Part shown: piece by piece, positions 11,801 through 23,875 of the stretch | Layout: each line of letters opens with the position of its first letter | How positions within the stretch are numbered: the first letter of the stretch is position 1 | Assembly (NCBI GenBank): GCA_003290165.1 | Contig: QNQO01008307.1 | Span: 124,001-188,000 of the forward strand | Direction: 5' to 3' | Origin: Berberis thunbergii | Lineage: Eukaryota; Streptophyta; Magnoliopsida; Ranunculales; Berberidaceae | DNA: 64,000 bases | Translations under genes and position numbers: made by a program | Notes under the pieces: model-generated | What the model was told of the DNA's origin: nothing | Seen by the model: the letters and a program-made list of their open reading frames with translations, nothing else | The model's database searches: none

Positions 11801-14800
11801 ATAATTTAGGTGATCAGGCATATGGCGGTGGCCACTTTGTAGAGAATAACCAGTTGGTGCGGTTGTTAGCTGTTATTGAGATGCAGAATGATATAGGCTT
11901 GAAACTGGATGTTAGCTTATATATATATAAGCTTATTATCAAGTAAAGGTTGTGTGCAAAATCTTATTGCTGTATAAAGCAGTTTCAAATTTAAATAAGT
12001 CTACTTTTTATCTTATTGGGGAGATCCATAGCCTAAAGGAGTTTGCAATAGAATTGGACTCCAAAGCAGGAGTTTCCCTTGCACACATTTATAGCTTCTT
12101 CTTGGGGCATGGTTCAGACATTAATGTGTAAAAACCATGGTTGAAAGAATAGAAAACAAGTTGTCCTTGCAAGATATACTTTTAAAATGTTGGAAGAGTT
12201 GTCTAATAAAAAACACTTTGGAAAGCATGTGGTCGAGTGCTAGCCTCACTGAAAGATATTTCCTAGGTTTTTGTGTGTTACTCTCCCACATTGCAATTGA
12301 GCTGCATCGTGTGGATAGAATTAGTTTTTAGGAGCATAACTGAGAGGTACGAAACCTCCGAAGGGGTTGTTTCCAGCTCTGTCGATTATTATAACAAGGT
12401 GGGGAGGTGCTTGGATTCTTCTGTAGCAGCGAGCATAACGGTGCTTGGAACTTTCACATTTGTAGGTGGTTGTGTCCAAGGACCATTGAGAAGCGGCATA
12501 ATAATCCCATTTTTGATGGTTCTCTCTTCAAGGTGGGTGAATTTCGGATCGCCTTATTCATGTTGTGTGGAGCTATGGAAGAGGTTATGGAAAGAAAGAA
12601 ATAGGATAATCTTTTAGGGGAGAGCAAAACCATTGATTACATTATTGTAGATATGAAAATAGCCATTTCGGTGTGGGTAAAGTGATTGCATTCTTGGGTG
12701 CATTTGTGTTGGGCAGTCAGTGGTTAGTGAATGCTTATCTCATCAAGCCGCTCCTTCACATTGCTAATAGAATACATTCCTGTGTTTGGAAAAAAAAATC
12801 ACTTGACGCTAAGTCCTCCTTAAGGATGGCATTTGGAATCCTTGGGTGTTGGAGGAAGCAGGAAGTTATCTTCAAGGGATGTAGTGGATAGCATGGTCAA
12901 TCAAGCTCATAAGAATAGGAAAAGCCAGTAGTGGATCATTTTGAATCTTTTTTTAATGCTTTTAATGAAATTCATTGTTTGATTGGATGGTTTGCCATCA
13001 TTAGTTCAAACATGAGTATCTAAGTTCTTAAATCTTGCATGACAGCTCAACGGTTGGAGTTTGGTGGATGGTACTACTTGGTCTTGGGTTCGAACCCAGC
13101 TTGCAACATCTTTATCAGTGTATGGTGTGTTGACCAGTTCTGGTCTTGAATGGGTTATGAGATTCTATAAAAACCCTGCTCGCCTTCCAAAAAAAAAATC
13201 TTAAATCTTTCATGTGTCATTAATACATGCATTTTATGGTACAAAAAATTACGTAGTTTGTAAATGTTGCTTGGAATTCCAGTTTACTTGAGATTGACCC
13301 CCAACTCTACGTGGAAGCAAAATAGAGATGAATAGAAATGGAATAATAAAGAAAATTTATCAATAGGCTAGGTTTTCAATGGAGAGTTCTAGAACAACTC
13401 CATCGCGGCTAAACACAAAACTGTGAATCGTATCAAGAAGACAATAACTTCATATCTAGTAGCATGAGTACTAAACAATGCATTGACAACTTGGGAATCT
13501 GCTCATGAAGTAATTAAAGACAAATATGATAGGTTTATGTTTCGGGTGGGGTCAGTTTATTTTCAATAAACAGTCATCTTGCATCCTCTGTTCTAGTAAA
13601 TTGGTTATTTTTTGCATTTCCAAAAAAAAAAAAATATCAAAGCAAAGCAAAGCAAAGCAAAAAAGAAAACAATTACTTGACTACGAGAAACCAGGACAAG
13701 GTCAGTTTTGGAGGTAAAAATAACCAAAATTCAAAATTGTTCTCAATTGGTATTTTTTAAAGGGTGCTCTGGTGGCATCTCCCTTAGCTTGGAAAGCTCA
13801 ACCTCGGCCATATAAAATAGGAAGTACTCCCCAGCCTCTTGACTCATCATCGTATGTACTAAAATAATCTATGCAAATAAAATGCATTTGCCTATATCTA
13901 AGATACTGAATCTCAGAATCAGGCTATACTAGTAATTAGTGATAACATGCTATATGCTCCCAAGTATATGAAAACTCAGAAAAGGATTGTATTGGTAGGT
14001 TCTGTAGATTAACAAATAAGCATATGCTTATATACTATGATTGGGCTATTTGATTAAGATTTATGCCATTAAAAAAATGAGATAAATGAGTTGAAGGTAT
14101 ATAATTTGGCGGGGGCAAATTAGTAACTAGAACTCAATAGGGACCATTGTAGTGAAGGCGTTGAGGCAGATCCGAGGCGGACGAGCTTGAAAACGTGTGA
14201 GGCGAGGCAGACGCCTTAGTGAAGAGAGGCGATCTTAACATTTTTTAAAGATTTTTTTATAATAAATTGAAACATATCATTATAGTAGTATACATCATCA
14301 TTTTGATAAGTATAAGCAAATATGTATAAAAAATGACACAACTACCTAGAATCAAAATGAAAATATAATAAAATTGTATAGCATACCGAAAAGATGCACT
14401 ACAAAAGTGTCAAGTAACTTGCCAACATCCACTAAATTATTAAAATCAATAATCTTGAAAGAATAAAAACTTGAGAATATTGAACATTTGTTAGAAGAAA
14501 TTTGAGTGTTGGTAAAACAAGTAGGATAACTATTGGTATTCCAAAAGCATAAAAATCATGGAACTGTGCTATGAAAAGTCAAGATTGATGTTGATCGCAT
14601 ACTGATCAAAATATATGTTTTCTCCAAAAAAAAGTGTGACAAATTTATCAAAACTTAAAAACATTTTATCTTGTTTTTATCAAATTTATCAAACATTACA
14701 CCAAGAAACATAAAACCTTATTATAGAGTGGGTTGCAACCTCGTTTTGCTGCAATTGGGCTAACTGCAACCATTTTTAGGCTAAGGCGGACGCCTCATTT

Positions 14801-17800
14801 CACCGCACCACATTGCTCACTTTGAGGCAAAATTTTGTAAAAATGCCTTAGAAGCACGCCTAGGCAGTCACTTTGACTACACTGATAGGGACAAGGGCAT
14901 GGTGAGTTAGGTATTGCCAGTAGTTCCTCTAATGTGATGGCCTTCTTAGTACACAAATTGCACACATGCTAACTTCAATGGTGTTTGCTTCGAGGACTAT
15001 AAACTAGGAGAGTATGTTAGTTCCATAGTTACCTGTTATTGTGATAGGGCCTCGTCCTTGTATTTGTAATTTATTGAACTGAATCTTTCTTTTAGGGAGG
15101 GTTTCGGGTACAATTCATATCTATAATATGGGAGGTTTAAGACTAAATCCTAAAAGGTACTTACTCGATTTTAGGTGAGCTTCAGATCGTAAGCAACGAT
15201 TTTAAAACAATATCTGGGTGTAGTCAATACAACCAACCGAATAAGCTGGACTGGTGCATACCAGGGATCTTTGTATGTGACCGTAAATTTTGTAAAGCTT
15301 ACCTTGTAACAGATGCAGATTATTCCACGAATGTTTGATACACATTATGGAATAGCTTTTAATTACATGCATGTGATATGGCTTGTTTCTTTCTCAGTTA
15401 CATGGTTATTTCCGTTACATGGTTGTTTCCGTCATTGAGACAGAAGGAAGAGCAGAGCATGTTATATTTAAGTTTTGACCATTTCTGTACAGCAATCTGA
15501 CCATTTCACCTCGAATGCATAGCATAGCGTTTGATCGTGCTCAAAATTTTCACGTCACCAGGTCCAGGATAATGTTGTTGATTTATGTGATTTGTGCATA
15601 CCATCCTCGATGTTAAATGCCTATTAATTCATTTAGACAATTGTATCACCTTTAATTTCTAATGAAAGTTGTCAAATAAAATTGATTTGAGTTGGAACCT
15701 TGGCTACCAAATCGTGCTCCTGAATTTTAAATAGCATGTAAAAAATGTATTTACAGTCTTTCTTATAATCAGTTTTTCTACATTTTATAGGTAATGCTGG
15801 GTCCCTTCCCCCACTTGGACCTGAACAAGTTCGCAAATTAAAGCAACTCAGTGTGCTTACGTTGGCTGAGATAAACAAGGTACTAACTTACTGTTGTTCA
15901 CTCTTAATCCTTCTCATCTGGGTTGGCATCAGATTTGCTGTAAAATGCACTAGTGTTTTCTAATGGTAACAATTTTTGCGTTGTTGACAAATTCTTCAAA
16001 ATAAGCAAAGGGAACTTGGAGTTTCCATTTTCATCACTTAGTATATTAGCAAAGTTCACATTTTTTTAAGTTATGCATTCACTGTTTGCTTTAGCACCAC
16101 CATTGATGCATTCCTCTCAAAATTATAAACTTAACTGTGCTAGACCTCTTATCTCACGTGCTTAAAGCATGGCTGTGAAAGTGGAATAGTGTGGTCATGC
16201 TTAAAGCATGCTCTGTGTACACATCACTTTAACTTTATCTTAGGACCAATAAATGATTTCTAGAATGTGGTCATGCTTATGCATGTTCTGGGTACACCAC
16301 TTTATCTGAGGACCAATAAATGGTTTCTAACGTACTTTTGATAGGGCTGGAATTTTGATCATGTAATTTTAGCAATATGAAACTTTCTTTTTAATTCCAC
16401 TTTGTTCTGCATGCCTTTTAGATATCTAACAATGACATGACACGGCCCACACGGGTACAAGGTACCGGACTCATCGGAAAAAAAATACATCAATAAATGA
16501 TCATTAGACTATTATTTTTTCCAATTATGAACTTATTCTGTTAGTTATATTTTACTATTTTTCCATAATACAGTTACACTGATAAACATGTATATAAGAA
16601 TTGGTAACTTCAAAAGATAAGTGCAAAAGTTTTGGATCTAAGCATGACATGTTCATTCAAATGTCCAAACATGTGTGGGAGTGTCAGTATTTTATTGATT
16701 CTTAAAAAATGTATATATTATTATTATTACCTATTTTATTTGTGAAATGAGGTATTTTTTTTCCTTAATAATTTCAATCCTTTTTGTTACAAGAGCTTAA
16801 TCATGGAATTTAACTCTTCATTGATAAAACTACTTCCACAGGTACTCCCCTATGATCAGCTGATGCAGGAGATAGATGTTTCAAATGTGCGTGAACTTGA
16901 AGACTTTCTTATCAATGAGTGCATGTATGCGGTAAGCCCTCTTCCTTGCTGATGTGTTTTATTTTTTCCTGATTGAATTCATTTGCTCAACATTGCCCTT
17001 AATGTCAATGGGAAGTTCTCAGAATATTACGTTTCCTTGTTACATAGGTTTCTTCATTTGTTTAGATACAATATGCTTAGGACATTTAAAATTTTTAGTC
17101 TTCAAATTATTGACAAGTTGATTGTCCATATCTCTCTGTTCATGAGTAACAAAATTTATGTTTTTGTTGATTAAAAAAAAAAGATATTACTAAAGAATAA
17201 AAAATAAAAACGAAAATACAAGAGAAGAGAAGCGGGGATAGCCTGCATTTGTAGGGAAACAGAAACAAACCAACCCTGACCAACATAAAGCCATGGTTTT
17301 TGTAATTACCGGTGCAGTCATCAAAATAGTATCACCTCAACATCAAAAATTATTTACACTAATTGAATAGCAACATTTTGATCTTTAAGATCACTAAGTG
17401 CACCTCATCTGTATAGTCCCTAAAAGTTCTCCCAGTTCCCAACAAAATGCCCTAAAGAATAGTAAAGGAGATAATATTCAGCTTCTTTTTTCCTTGGCTG
17501 AAGTAGAAACAAGAGTTCAGGAAATGAGGAGAATCCAAATCTTTGTCGCCCAACATACCCAGTTTCAACAAGAAATACTTACAAAACCTTACAAGTGAAA
17601 GGGCATTTTGAATCACTAGTGCACAAAATATTGATAAGTTGTAGGAAAAAAGGATTGTCCTCTATGATTGTTTGTGAAAGTAATTTAACTTTTGTGCTTT
17701 CCTATAGGGCATAGTTCGTGGAAAGCTGGATCAGTTGCGGAGATGCTTTGAGGTTAGAGGCTCAGATCTTGGTGTTAATTTGAATTGAGTTGTTTGTAAT

Positions 17801-20800
17801 TGCTCACAAATGTGATCATTTTCATAACTAATTGTCTATTTCTTTTGTGAGTTATAGGTGCAATTTGCAGCTGGAAGGGATCTGAGACCTGAACAGCTGG
17901 GAGGGATGATACAGACTTTAGAGAAATGGTATAGTCATAGTTGCCCTAAAGAATTTGTGGTGTTTCCAACTCTATAATGTATTTATTGCATCAAAAGTGG
18001 AAGATAGGTATTTCCTGAATTTTGTGGCAAGTAGAAAATCCAATACCAATCGGGACGAATTTTTTCTAACAAAGATTGCATGTCTGAATATTAGTAGGGT
18101 ACGACAAGAAAAGGGAATGAAAAAAGTACATCTTCATGAAGAAAATTTGTGTTTCTTTTTGTTTGCAACAACATAGCACTGGGAGACTCATCTCTGCAAA
18201 CTATATCCAAATGCACTAGGCAGTGGTCGAATGGCATTGATCTTACTAAACATAGGCATTGATCTTCCACCAGATTGTATTTGTATGCAATGATTGTTGA
18301 CTTCTATGTTAATTGTATTTTTTTTAACCCCTTGGGTAATGTTTGTTGACTTCTCTATTATTTTTGTTAAACCCTATGTATGATTTATTAGTAAACCATT
18401 AATAGCTGATAAATGTGTATTGAACCTATAAAGTGAGTTACAAGGATATGCATGGTGTCTGGCAGGGTATAAAAAATTGTGGGGTACACCATAGTTACTA
18501 ACATGGCTAACATCTACATTCGTCTCCTTTCCATGTGATGATTTTTTAACGAGCATGATCTTCTCAGTTGTAGTCTGCCCTCCCTCTCCAGAAATTCAGT
18601 TCCTAATACTTTTATTATTTTCAAATTTGATGAGATTATAAGACGTCAAAATGATAAGAGTTTATAAAATCATGGTGAAAATGGGTACTCTGTTGACCGC
18701 TTCCAATGTCGAGAGGTGTTATTCTTATTTACATAGTTTATCAAAACATGTATAGTATCTTTTATTGAAAATCTTAGGGTGTGTTTGGTTGCACGGAATC
18801 CTATGCCATGGGAATCCATGAAGGGACCCCTATATTTTAGGCTAATTTGAGGTATAACTCCATATGCACTATTTGATTTTGTTATCAATAGTGAGAATGA
18901 AAATCTTATGAGCATGAGAATCACATGCCTTGGGGGACCAAGGAGTGGGATTCCCATGTTCATGGGACTTTTATTCCCACCATTGATCACAAATTCAAAT
19001 GGTGTATGTGAAGTGATATATCAATTTAGCCTAAAATATAGGGGTCCCATCATGGATTCCCATGGCATAGGATTCCATGCAACCAAACACACCCTTAGTT
19101 TCTGATACGGTTATCGAATTGTATCGTATATTGTAAGATACAGTGAAAAAATATATTTATTTTATATATAAAGGTCTTAAAAAACACTTACATTGTGTGA
19201 CATATAAAACTAAGCTATTGCCTATAAATCTCCATATCATCCTTAGATATGATACAAATCAGAAGATATGCATACATGTACATCATACATGCATTAGTAT
19301 CTATAAGTATAAAGGATACAATAATACGGATGCATGTCAGAGTTGAAAGCAGTGCTTGATGAGTATTGCTGGAATGCCAAATTCGTCTTTCTATGTGTTT
19401 GACACGGCTGTGACCCTTTAAATGTACTATTCTCGTGAAACATTCCAGACATGAATTTGTTCTTCAACATTTCCTTTCTATTTATTGCTAATCTATGGAT
19501 CTACTGTAGGTTATCTACTTCAGACAATCTTCTTCTTTCAATTCAAGAAAAGATCAAATGGGCAGATACAATGAGTGAGTTGGACAAGAAACACCAGAAA
19601 GAAGTTGAAGATAAGGTTGAAGAAACGAAGAAGACTCTTGCTCTCAAGGTCAGTAAAGTTTTGTTTGTGCTTATTCACCAATATCTTTTTAATTTTGGAT
19701 TGAAAAAAAAGTAATAGACGAGATAGTATGAGAAAAATACTAACTTGAGAGCTCTTGAGAAGCATAAATGGTGTCATAAATAGACTAGAAGGATTTGTTT
19801 ATGAAGTTAAGCATTTTCAACTCTGAATGAATAATTCCTCTACAAACTTGTCACCAACTACTAAGGAGGCATGTGATAGTAGTTACACAAAAAATAAATA
19901 CAGATCAAGCAAGATTATTGTTTAACATCAACACCAATCTCAATAAGTGTATTACCCAACAAACTTTATCCAGTGGTTAAATTGTTTTTCCTGATTTGGA
20001 AGATGTCCCTGTTAAAGTCACTGACCATGTGTTGGGACATCTGGCGATGCTATCATTAAGATGTAATTCAAGATGTTTTTCGCCGGTTGAAAAATAGAAA
20101 GGGGAGACAACGTTCAGGAAGATGGACTACTGCAGATCGAGTATTCTTAAAGATACCAACTAAGATGAATATAGTGAGGAGCTTGAACCCAGTGCAGTGT
20201 GAGGTGATGCGCTTTGCTTGAGCACGATTTTAGTTTGGATGAAAAAAAGAATCACTTCACACTGCATTGAGGGTTATGTAATGTCCTTTGGGTTTCACAA
20301 AATAAAAATTATGATATTATTGTCTCTCTAACCAAGATTTATAAATAAAATAAAGAATATGTAGAAAATGCTAATTGGTACTTTTAAATGATAAAATAAA
20401 ACATATAACACGTACACAATGGTCCACACCCATTGGAAGTGGGCATTCAATTCCAAGCGTGTTCATTCAATATTTCTGCCCTATAATTATAAACCCAAGC
20501 TCAGACATAATAAGAAAGTTTTGTAGTGTGTTTTACGAAGGCCTTAATTTTCGTTTGTTATAATTTTCAACAAAACTATGCCCCAACACAAGAAAGAATG
20601 CCCATTAGTAACATAATGAATGCCCTATCAAATGTGTCATCTTTAGTAACTGGGAAGTTCTATAGTACAAAATATGTGAAGAACTCAATTCTCGTAAGTT
20701 ACATTGTACTGATTGTGACACCATTCTTGAGCTTACATGGAAATTTTTAGTTAGGAATACCCAACTCAAGCCCTCATTTATATTACTTCTTGTTAATAAT

Positions 20801-21157
20801 AGAATGTTCTTTTAAGTATTGGGATATGTTAGTCGATGGTCTTACTTACTTGGTGGCAGAAGTCACACACTGTGAGCAGGCCGACTTGGAGTTTCGAGGC
20901 CACGAAGAGATCTTCTCCTCTGAACCTGGTGGAGTGATGGACTACGAGGAAGATCGAAGCCGTCCAAAGAGGTATCTTATCAGCTGGGTCATCTATTTAA
21001 TGTTCTGTTCCGTGACTCATTGGTGCATTTTAAAAGACATGCTTGACATTTAAAAAAAAAGTGATCATTTTTCTTGTTGTACTATGCTCACGTGCATCCT
21101 CTCCTCTCCTTGACATCGTGGGTTGTAAGATGCAGGAGGAGGCCACCTGTATCTTAG
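8865..21157 (+). CDS. CSN7: COP9 signalosome complex subunit 7 (nine coding exons, 260 aa)
   Basis: Exons by eye: 8865-9023, 10007-10082, 15791-15879, 16842-16931, 17708-17752, 17858-17928, 19510-19648, 20880-20971, 21136-21157. All introns are GT-AG, phases agree, and the joined frame is 783 nt with its stop (260 aa, the same length as Arabidopsis CSN7). Landmarks are MDIEQKQAEVIEYFVKQAE at the start, EATSHPCLFAFSEIL, LDLLRLFSHGTWSDYK, KLKQLSVLTLAEINKVLPYD, NVRELEDFLINECMYAGIVR (PCI/winged-helix part, about residues 40-155), FAAGRDLRPEQL, KIKWADTMSELDKKH (helical tail) and a basic end GVMDYEED...RPKRRRRPPVS. In the family this is a scaffold subunit of the nuclear CSN complex, which removes RUB/NEDD8 from cullins and controls CRL ligases and photomorphogenesis (fusca phenotype). 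Intron 2 is unusually long (5.7 kb). Confidence 0.95.
10090..11203 (+). repeat. Intron 2 internal duplication, copy 1
   Basis: Begins just after the exon 2 donor (AGGAAAAGCCAGTAGTGGAT) and ends near GCCAGTAGTTCC. Matches 12915-14933 in order, apart from two insertions present only in the second copy. Noncoding. Confidence 0.9.
11204..12914 (+). mobile_element. Inserted block between the intron 2 duplicates, with a doubtful LINE-like relic
   Basis: This 1.7-kb stretch separates the two intron copies. At 11735-11830 it encodes a Gly/Arg-rich stretch (LGRGRGVGRGGNQ). At 12560-12605 it has LWKRLWKERNRIIF, which resembles the WxLWKERNxRxF motif near the end of plant LINE ORF2 proteins. Frames are short and broken. 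I cannot name the element securely; the motif match is suggestive only. Confidence 0.35.
13037..13198 (+). mobile_element. tRNA-derived SINE with poly(A) tail
   Basis: Starts GCATGACAGCTCAACGGTTGG (A-box-like), carries GGTTCGAACCC (B box, about 13087-13097) and ends in a run of A (13189-13198). It is flanked by an exact 11-bp target duplication TCTTAAATCTT (13026-13036 and 13199-13209). The matching position in intron copy 1 (about 10198) has no insertion. Relatives lie at 45331-45488 and, truncated, at 31492-31560. Confidence 0.9.
14145..14884. mobile_element. Nonautonomous hAT-type element
   Basis: 740 bp with imperfect terminal inverted repeats CATTGTAGTGAAGGCG / CAGTGTAGTCAAAGTG and an 8-bp target duplication ATAGGGAC (14137-14144, 14885-14892), which is typical of hAT. 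Subterminal regions are rich in GAGGCG/GGCGGAC motifs. No transposase frame. Intron copy 1 carries the empty site near 11155. Confidence 0.87.
16150..16330 (+). repeat. Imperfect tandem duplication in CSN7 intron 3
   Basis: The phrase GTGGTCATGCTTA...GCATG...CTG.GTACAC...CACTTTA...GACCAATAAATG..TTCTA occurs twice, about 85 bp apart. Noncoding and of no clear function. Confidence 0.75.
18777..19094. mobile_element. PIF/Harbinger (Tourist-like) MITE, long palindrome
   Basis: 318 bp with nearly perfect terminal inverted repeats beginning GGGTGTGTTTGGTTGCA and extending over more than 100 bp per arm. The trinucleotide TTA is present at both edges (18774-18776, 19095-19097), the target duplication of this superfamily. 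It sits in CSN7 intron 6, and the intron transcript could fold into a long hairpin. No coding capacity. Confidence 0.88.
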
Positions 21158-21441
21158 AAGATAACAAAGGAGCAACATGAACTTGATGGTTTTGCTGGAC
21201 TTTTTTCACAGCATTTTGGCAGCAAATATGAGTACTGCTGGTTCGATTGATACATTGTGTCTCTGAAACTGAACTTGGACAGACACGCAGTCATCATAGA
21301 CTCTGTTCACAACTGGTGCAGTCATTATTATTTTTTTAATATACATTTTGTTCGAGGTCAGTGAGGGATTAGAATTTCCAATTGGCAAATCCTGCCAGAG
21401 AACCATACAAAATTTTCATACAAGATTTGCAATTCAATTGA
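21158..21441 (+). other. CSN7 3' flank, probable 3' UTR
   Basis: Sequence directly after the CSN7 stop codon. No clear AATAAA signal, no other exon. The UTR limit cannot be set from sequence. Confidence 0.5.
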
Positions 21442-21450
21442 TAACTATTT

Positions 21451-21622
21451 GAGCTTTGCTAGGGGTTGAGGGAAGGAGCGAGGAAAAGGGGAGAGGGATG
21501 TCTGGTTACCATCCATCCGCCTCAAGATGAGAGCATTGAGATGCGTGATGACGTTCATCTTGAGGCGGCACCCATCCCTTGCCCCTTTCCCTCGTTCCCT
21601 CCCTCGACCCTTAGAATTTTCG
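21451..21622. mobile_element. Palindromic Mutator-like MITE (family member 1)
   Basis: 172 bp with ends GAGCTTTGCTAGGGG / CGAAAATTCTAAGGG. Flanked by TAACTATTT and TAATTATTT (21442-21450, 21623-21631), a 9-bp target duplication with one mismatch. The centre carries the CATCTTGAGG arms shared by the family. Confidence 0.85.
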
Positions 21623-21631
21623 TAATTATTT

Positions 21632-23035
21632 ACGGGTTATACTTGTCCAATTTCGATTTCCTTGTGGACTGCATAGTCCCGTTTGTAGTGTCCTCTATTG
21701 TACGATATGATGATATGCATATAGTTTTTAGGATGATTTTTCTATCTTGCACCTTCAGTCTGAAAAACCGGATCAATTCAGTTAATCATTACTTCTTGTG
21801 CTTTAAGAAGAATTAGTACATATATTCCGCAGATCATTTCCATACATAATATACTTCTGATAATCTTTTTGCTGCTTATTAGTTTTCTGCGTAATGTCTG
21901 TTCTATGTTCTGTCTGCTTTACATTACCTGTGCCAGAAACAGAAACAGCGTTGAGATCAACAAGCCAGTCTGTAACTTCAGATATAGGTTTTACTGGATT
22001 CGGTCGAAGTATATGAAGGTAAAGGTCTCAGGCTTTCCCACCCCAATTAAACCGATTTACTTGCTACTGGTGATGCATGGTAATGCCATTGCGAAGCTGA
22101 ATTTGTCTACATAATCAGATCGCGAGTATCGCGAACTTGTACCCCTTTTGACTAATTGTTCAAGTTCAAACCTTTCAACAAAAAACTAAAAGCTTGACAT
22201 TTCGTATCTACTTAAGTTTTTGTTTTTCAAAATTCAACAGTGCCAGACAGTCTTTCCTTGTGCCTTAATTAATATTAGGTTAATCACATACGAGTCAAAC
22301 AAATCTAAAAAACTCGATAGCGTGTTTTATAATATGAAGTCAGCATGTAAAACCATCTTTGGCATGTATGTTGTAGCGGCACGCATTGAATCTTGTACTG
22401 TGTATTGACAACAAGAAACATTTAATCACATAGGTCCTACGAACAAGCCAACAAAGCCTCGGTTTGGGACTCACTTCGTTGTAACTTTAAGGCCACACGT
22501 TTGGTTTTTCGATGGATAGGAAATCAAAATGGTAATAAGAATGAGAATAGAAATGTGAATGTTGGTATACTTACGAATCAAATCACAGTGATGATAATAA
22601 CAATAAAATCAAATCAAATTTTCAAATGGGCTGTTGTACTAAGTGCGATCCAATATGGCATAATTGTGACTTTTTCACACCTTTTTACTTATTTTCGCAC
22701 GTTGTTAATAATTAACAAATAAATGATGAAAAATGCCCAAATTATTCAATCTGGCAAGTGTATTGTCAGTGACAAGTGATCGAGCAGTGATGAATGATAT
22801 CATTGGATCATAAAGTGACTACTAGTGATACTAGGTCACAAGATTAAACCCAGCCGACATCCGATATGGTACAGGTTAAGGGATTAAAAAAATAAAAAAA
22901 TAACAAAACTGTTTTTGTTTTTAATATTCACATAAAATATCACAAAAAAAATACACCCATTATCTCTCTCTCTCACTCATCACACTGGGGAATTCTGTTT
23001 TAATTCAAGCCTCGCAGCCAAACAACATCTCTTGG
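21632..23035. other. Intergenic between CSN7 and the ERF gene
   Basis: AT-rich, no exon or complete element recognised. The last 100 bp or so, with a CT run at 22963-22976, probably include the ERF 3' UTR. Confidence 0.55.
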
Positions 23036-23875
23036 TCAACTTGTAGTCGACTCGGCGGCTTGAGCTGCCAATCCAGCTCGGCTTTTCCTCTTCTTCACAC
23101 TGCCGCCAGAGCCAGATGAAGTAGTAGCTGAAGTAGTAGTAGTAGTAGAAGAAGAAGAAGAAGACGGCTCAGGAGAAGCTCTCTTTGAACCAACCGGCTT
23201 AGGCGGCTCAGACTCATAAGTACCAACTCTCAAAGGAAAATTAAGCAAAGCTCGAGAGCCACGCATTCTATAAGCCGCTTTATCATAAGCCACAGCTGCA
23301 TCTTCAGCAGTCTCAAATGTTCCTAGCCAAACTCTAGCTCCATTCTTAGCCGGATCTCGAATTTCCGCTGCAAACTTTCCCCACGGTCTTTGCCTTACAC
23401 CTCTATAATGCTTTCCTCTAATAGGAGCCGCTCTTACTTTCAGCGGCTTCGTACTCGTTGTCGCCTGTGCCACTTGTTTCAATGGCACATGCGACAACGA
23501 AATTTCTTCAGATTCACATTTGATTTTGCGATCAAACGCAGAATCAAATGTTAAACTAGAATCAGAATCAGGAGAACATGTAGATATAGAAGAAGGAGTC
23601 CATCCAAAACTAACAGCATCGCGAAGAACTCCAAAGACTACCATATCGTCAGAATCGTTTTCTTTTAAAGGCAAATCTCCCCAGGTATCAGTTAAGCAAG
23701 GAAACAAGCTACTAAAACTCGAACTTCTACAATAAATTGAATTCGTCGAGCTATTGTTTATAATTGGATCTAAACAAGAAGAATAAGAAGAAGAAGAAGA
23801 AGATTCTTCAAGCAAGTGTTTTCGAATTGAATCAAGTAGACCAAAATCTGATGGTTCATAGTAATTGCTCATCAT
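23036..23875 (-). CDS. ERF1A/ERF2-like ethylene-responsive transcription factor (group IX AP2/ERF, 279 aa, intronless)
   Basis: A single-exon AP2/ERF gene. The start chosen is the ATG at 23875 ([20 protein letters not shown]), because SDFxLLxSIRxHLL is the conserved N-terminus of ERF1A/ERF2 proteins; an in-frame ATG at 23956 would add 27 residues. The acidic/aromatic activation region [20 protein letters not shown] lies at about 58-77. The AP2 domain spans about 156-214 ([39 protein letters not shown]), with the alanine and aspartate typical of the ERF class that binds GCC boxes (AGCCGCC). After it comes a Ser/Thr tract encoded by trinucleotide repeats and a basic KKRKSR cluster (261-266) as possible nuclear signal. 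The family acts in the nucleus as an ethylene/jasmonate and pathogen-response activator. The gene appears intact. Confidence 0.95.
   Translation of the reverse strand: MMSNYYEPSDFGLLDSIRKHLLEESSSSSSYSSCLDPIINNSSTNSIYCRSSSFSSLFPCLTDTWGDLPLKENDSDDMVVFGVLRDAVSFGWTPSSISTCSPDSDSSLTFDSAFDRKIKCESEEISLSHVPLKQVAQATTSTKPLKVRAAPIRGKHYRGVRQRPWGKFAAEIRDPAKNGARVWLGTFETAEDAAVAYDKAAYRMRGSRALLNFPLRVGTYESEPPKPVGSKRASPEPSSSSSSTTTTTSATTSSGSGGSVKKRKSRAGLAAQAAESTTS

Larger units (their letters stand above)
12915..14933 (+). repeat. Intron 2 internal duplication, copy 2 (with nested SINE and hAT element)
   Basis: Second copy of 10090-11203. Removing 13037-13198 (SINE) and 14145-14884 (hAT) restores colinearity with copy 1. 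Several small indels and substitutions separate the copies, so the duplication is not recent. Confidence 0.9.

Noticed and set aside
13037..13110. Possible tRNA gene (A and B boxes)
   Set aside because: No cloverleaf; poly(A) tail and target duplication show a SINE.
19451..19714. 87-codon open frame as a separate gene
   Set aside because: It is CSN7 exon 7 read through into both introns.
22780..22900. SINE-like box (ATTAAACCCAGCCGACATCC)
   Set aside because: Too short and too diverged; no tail or target duplication.
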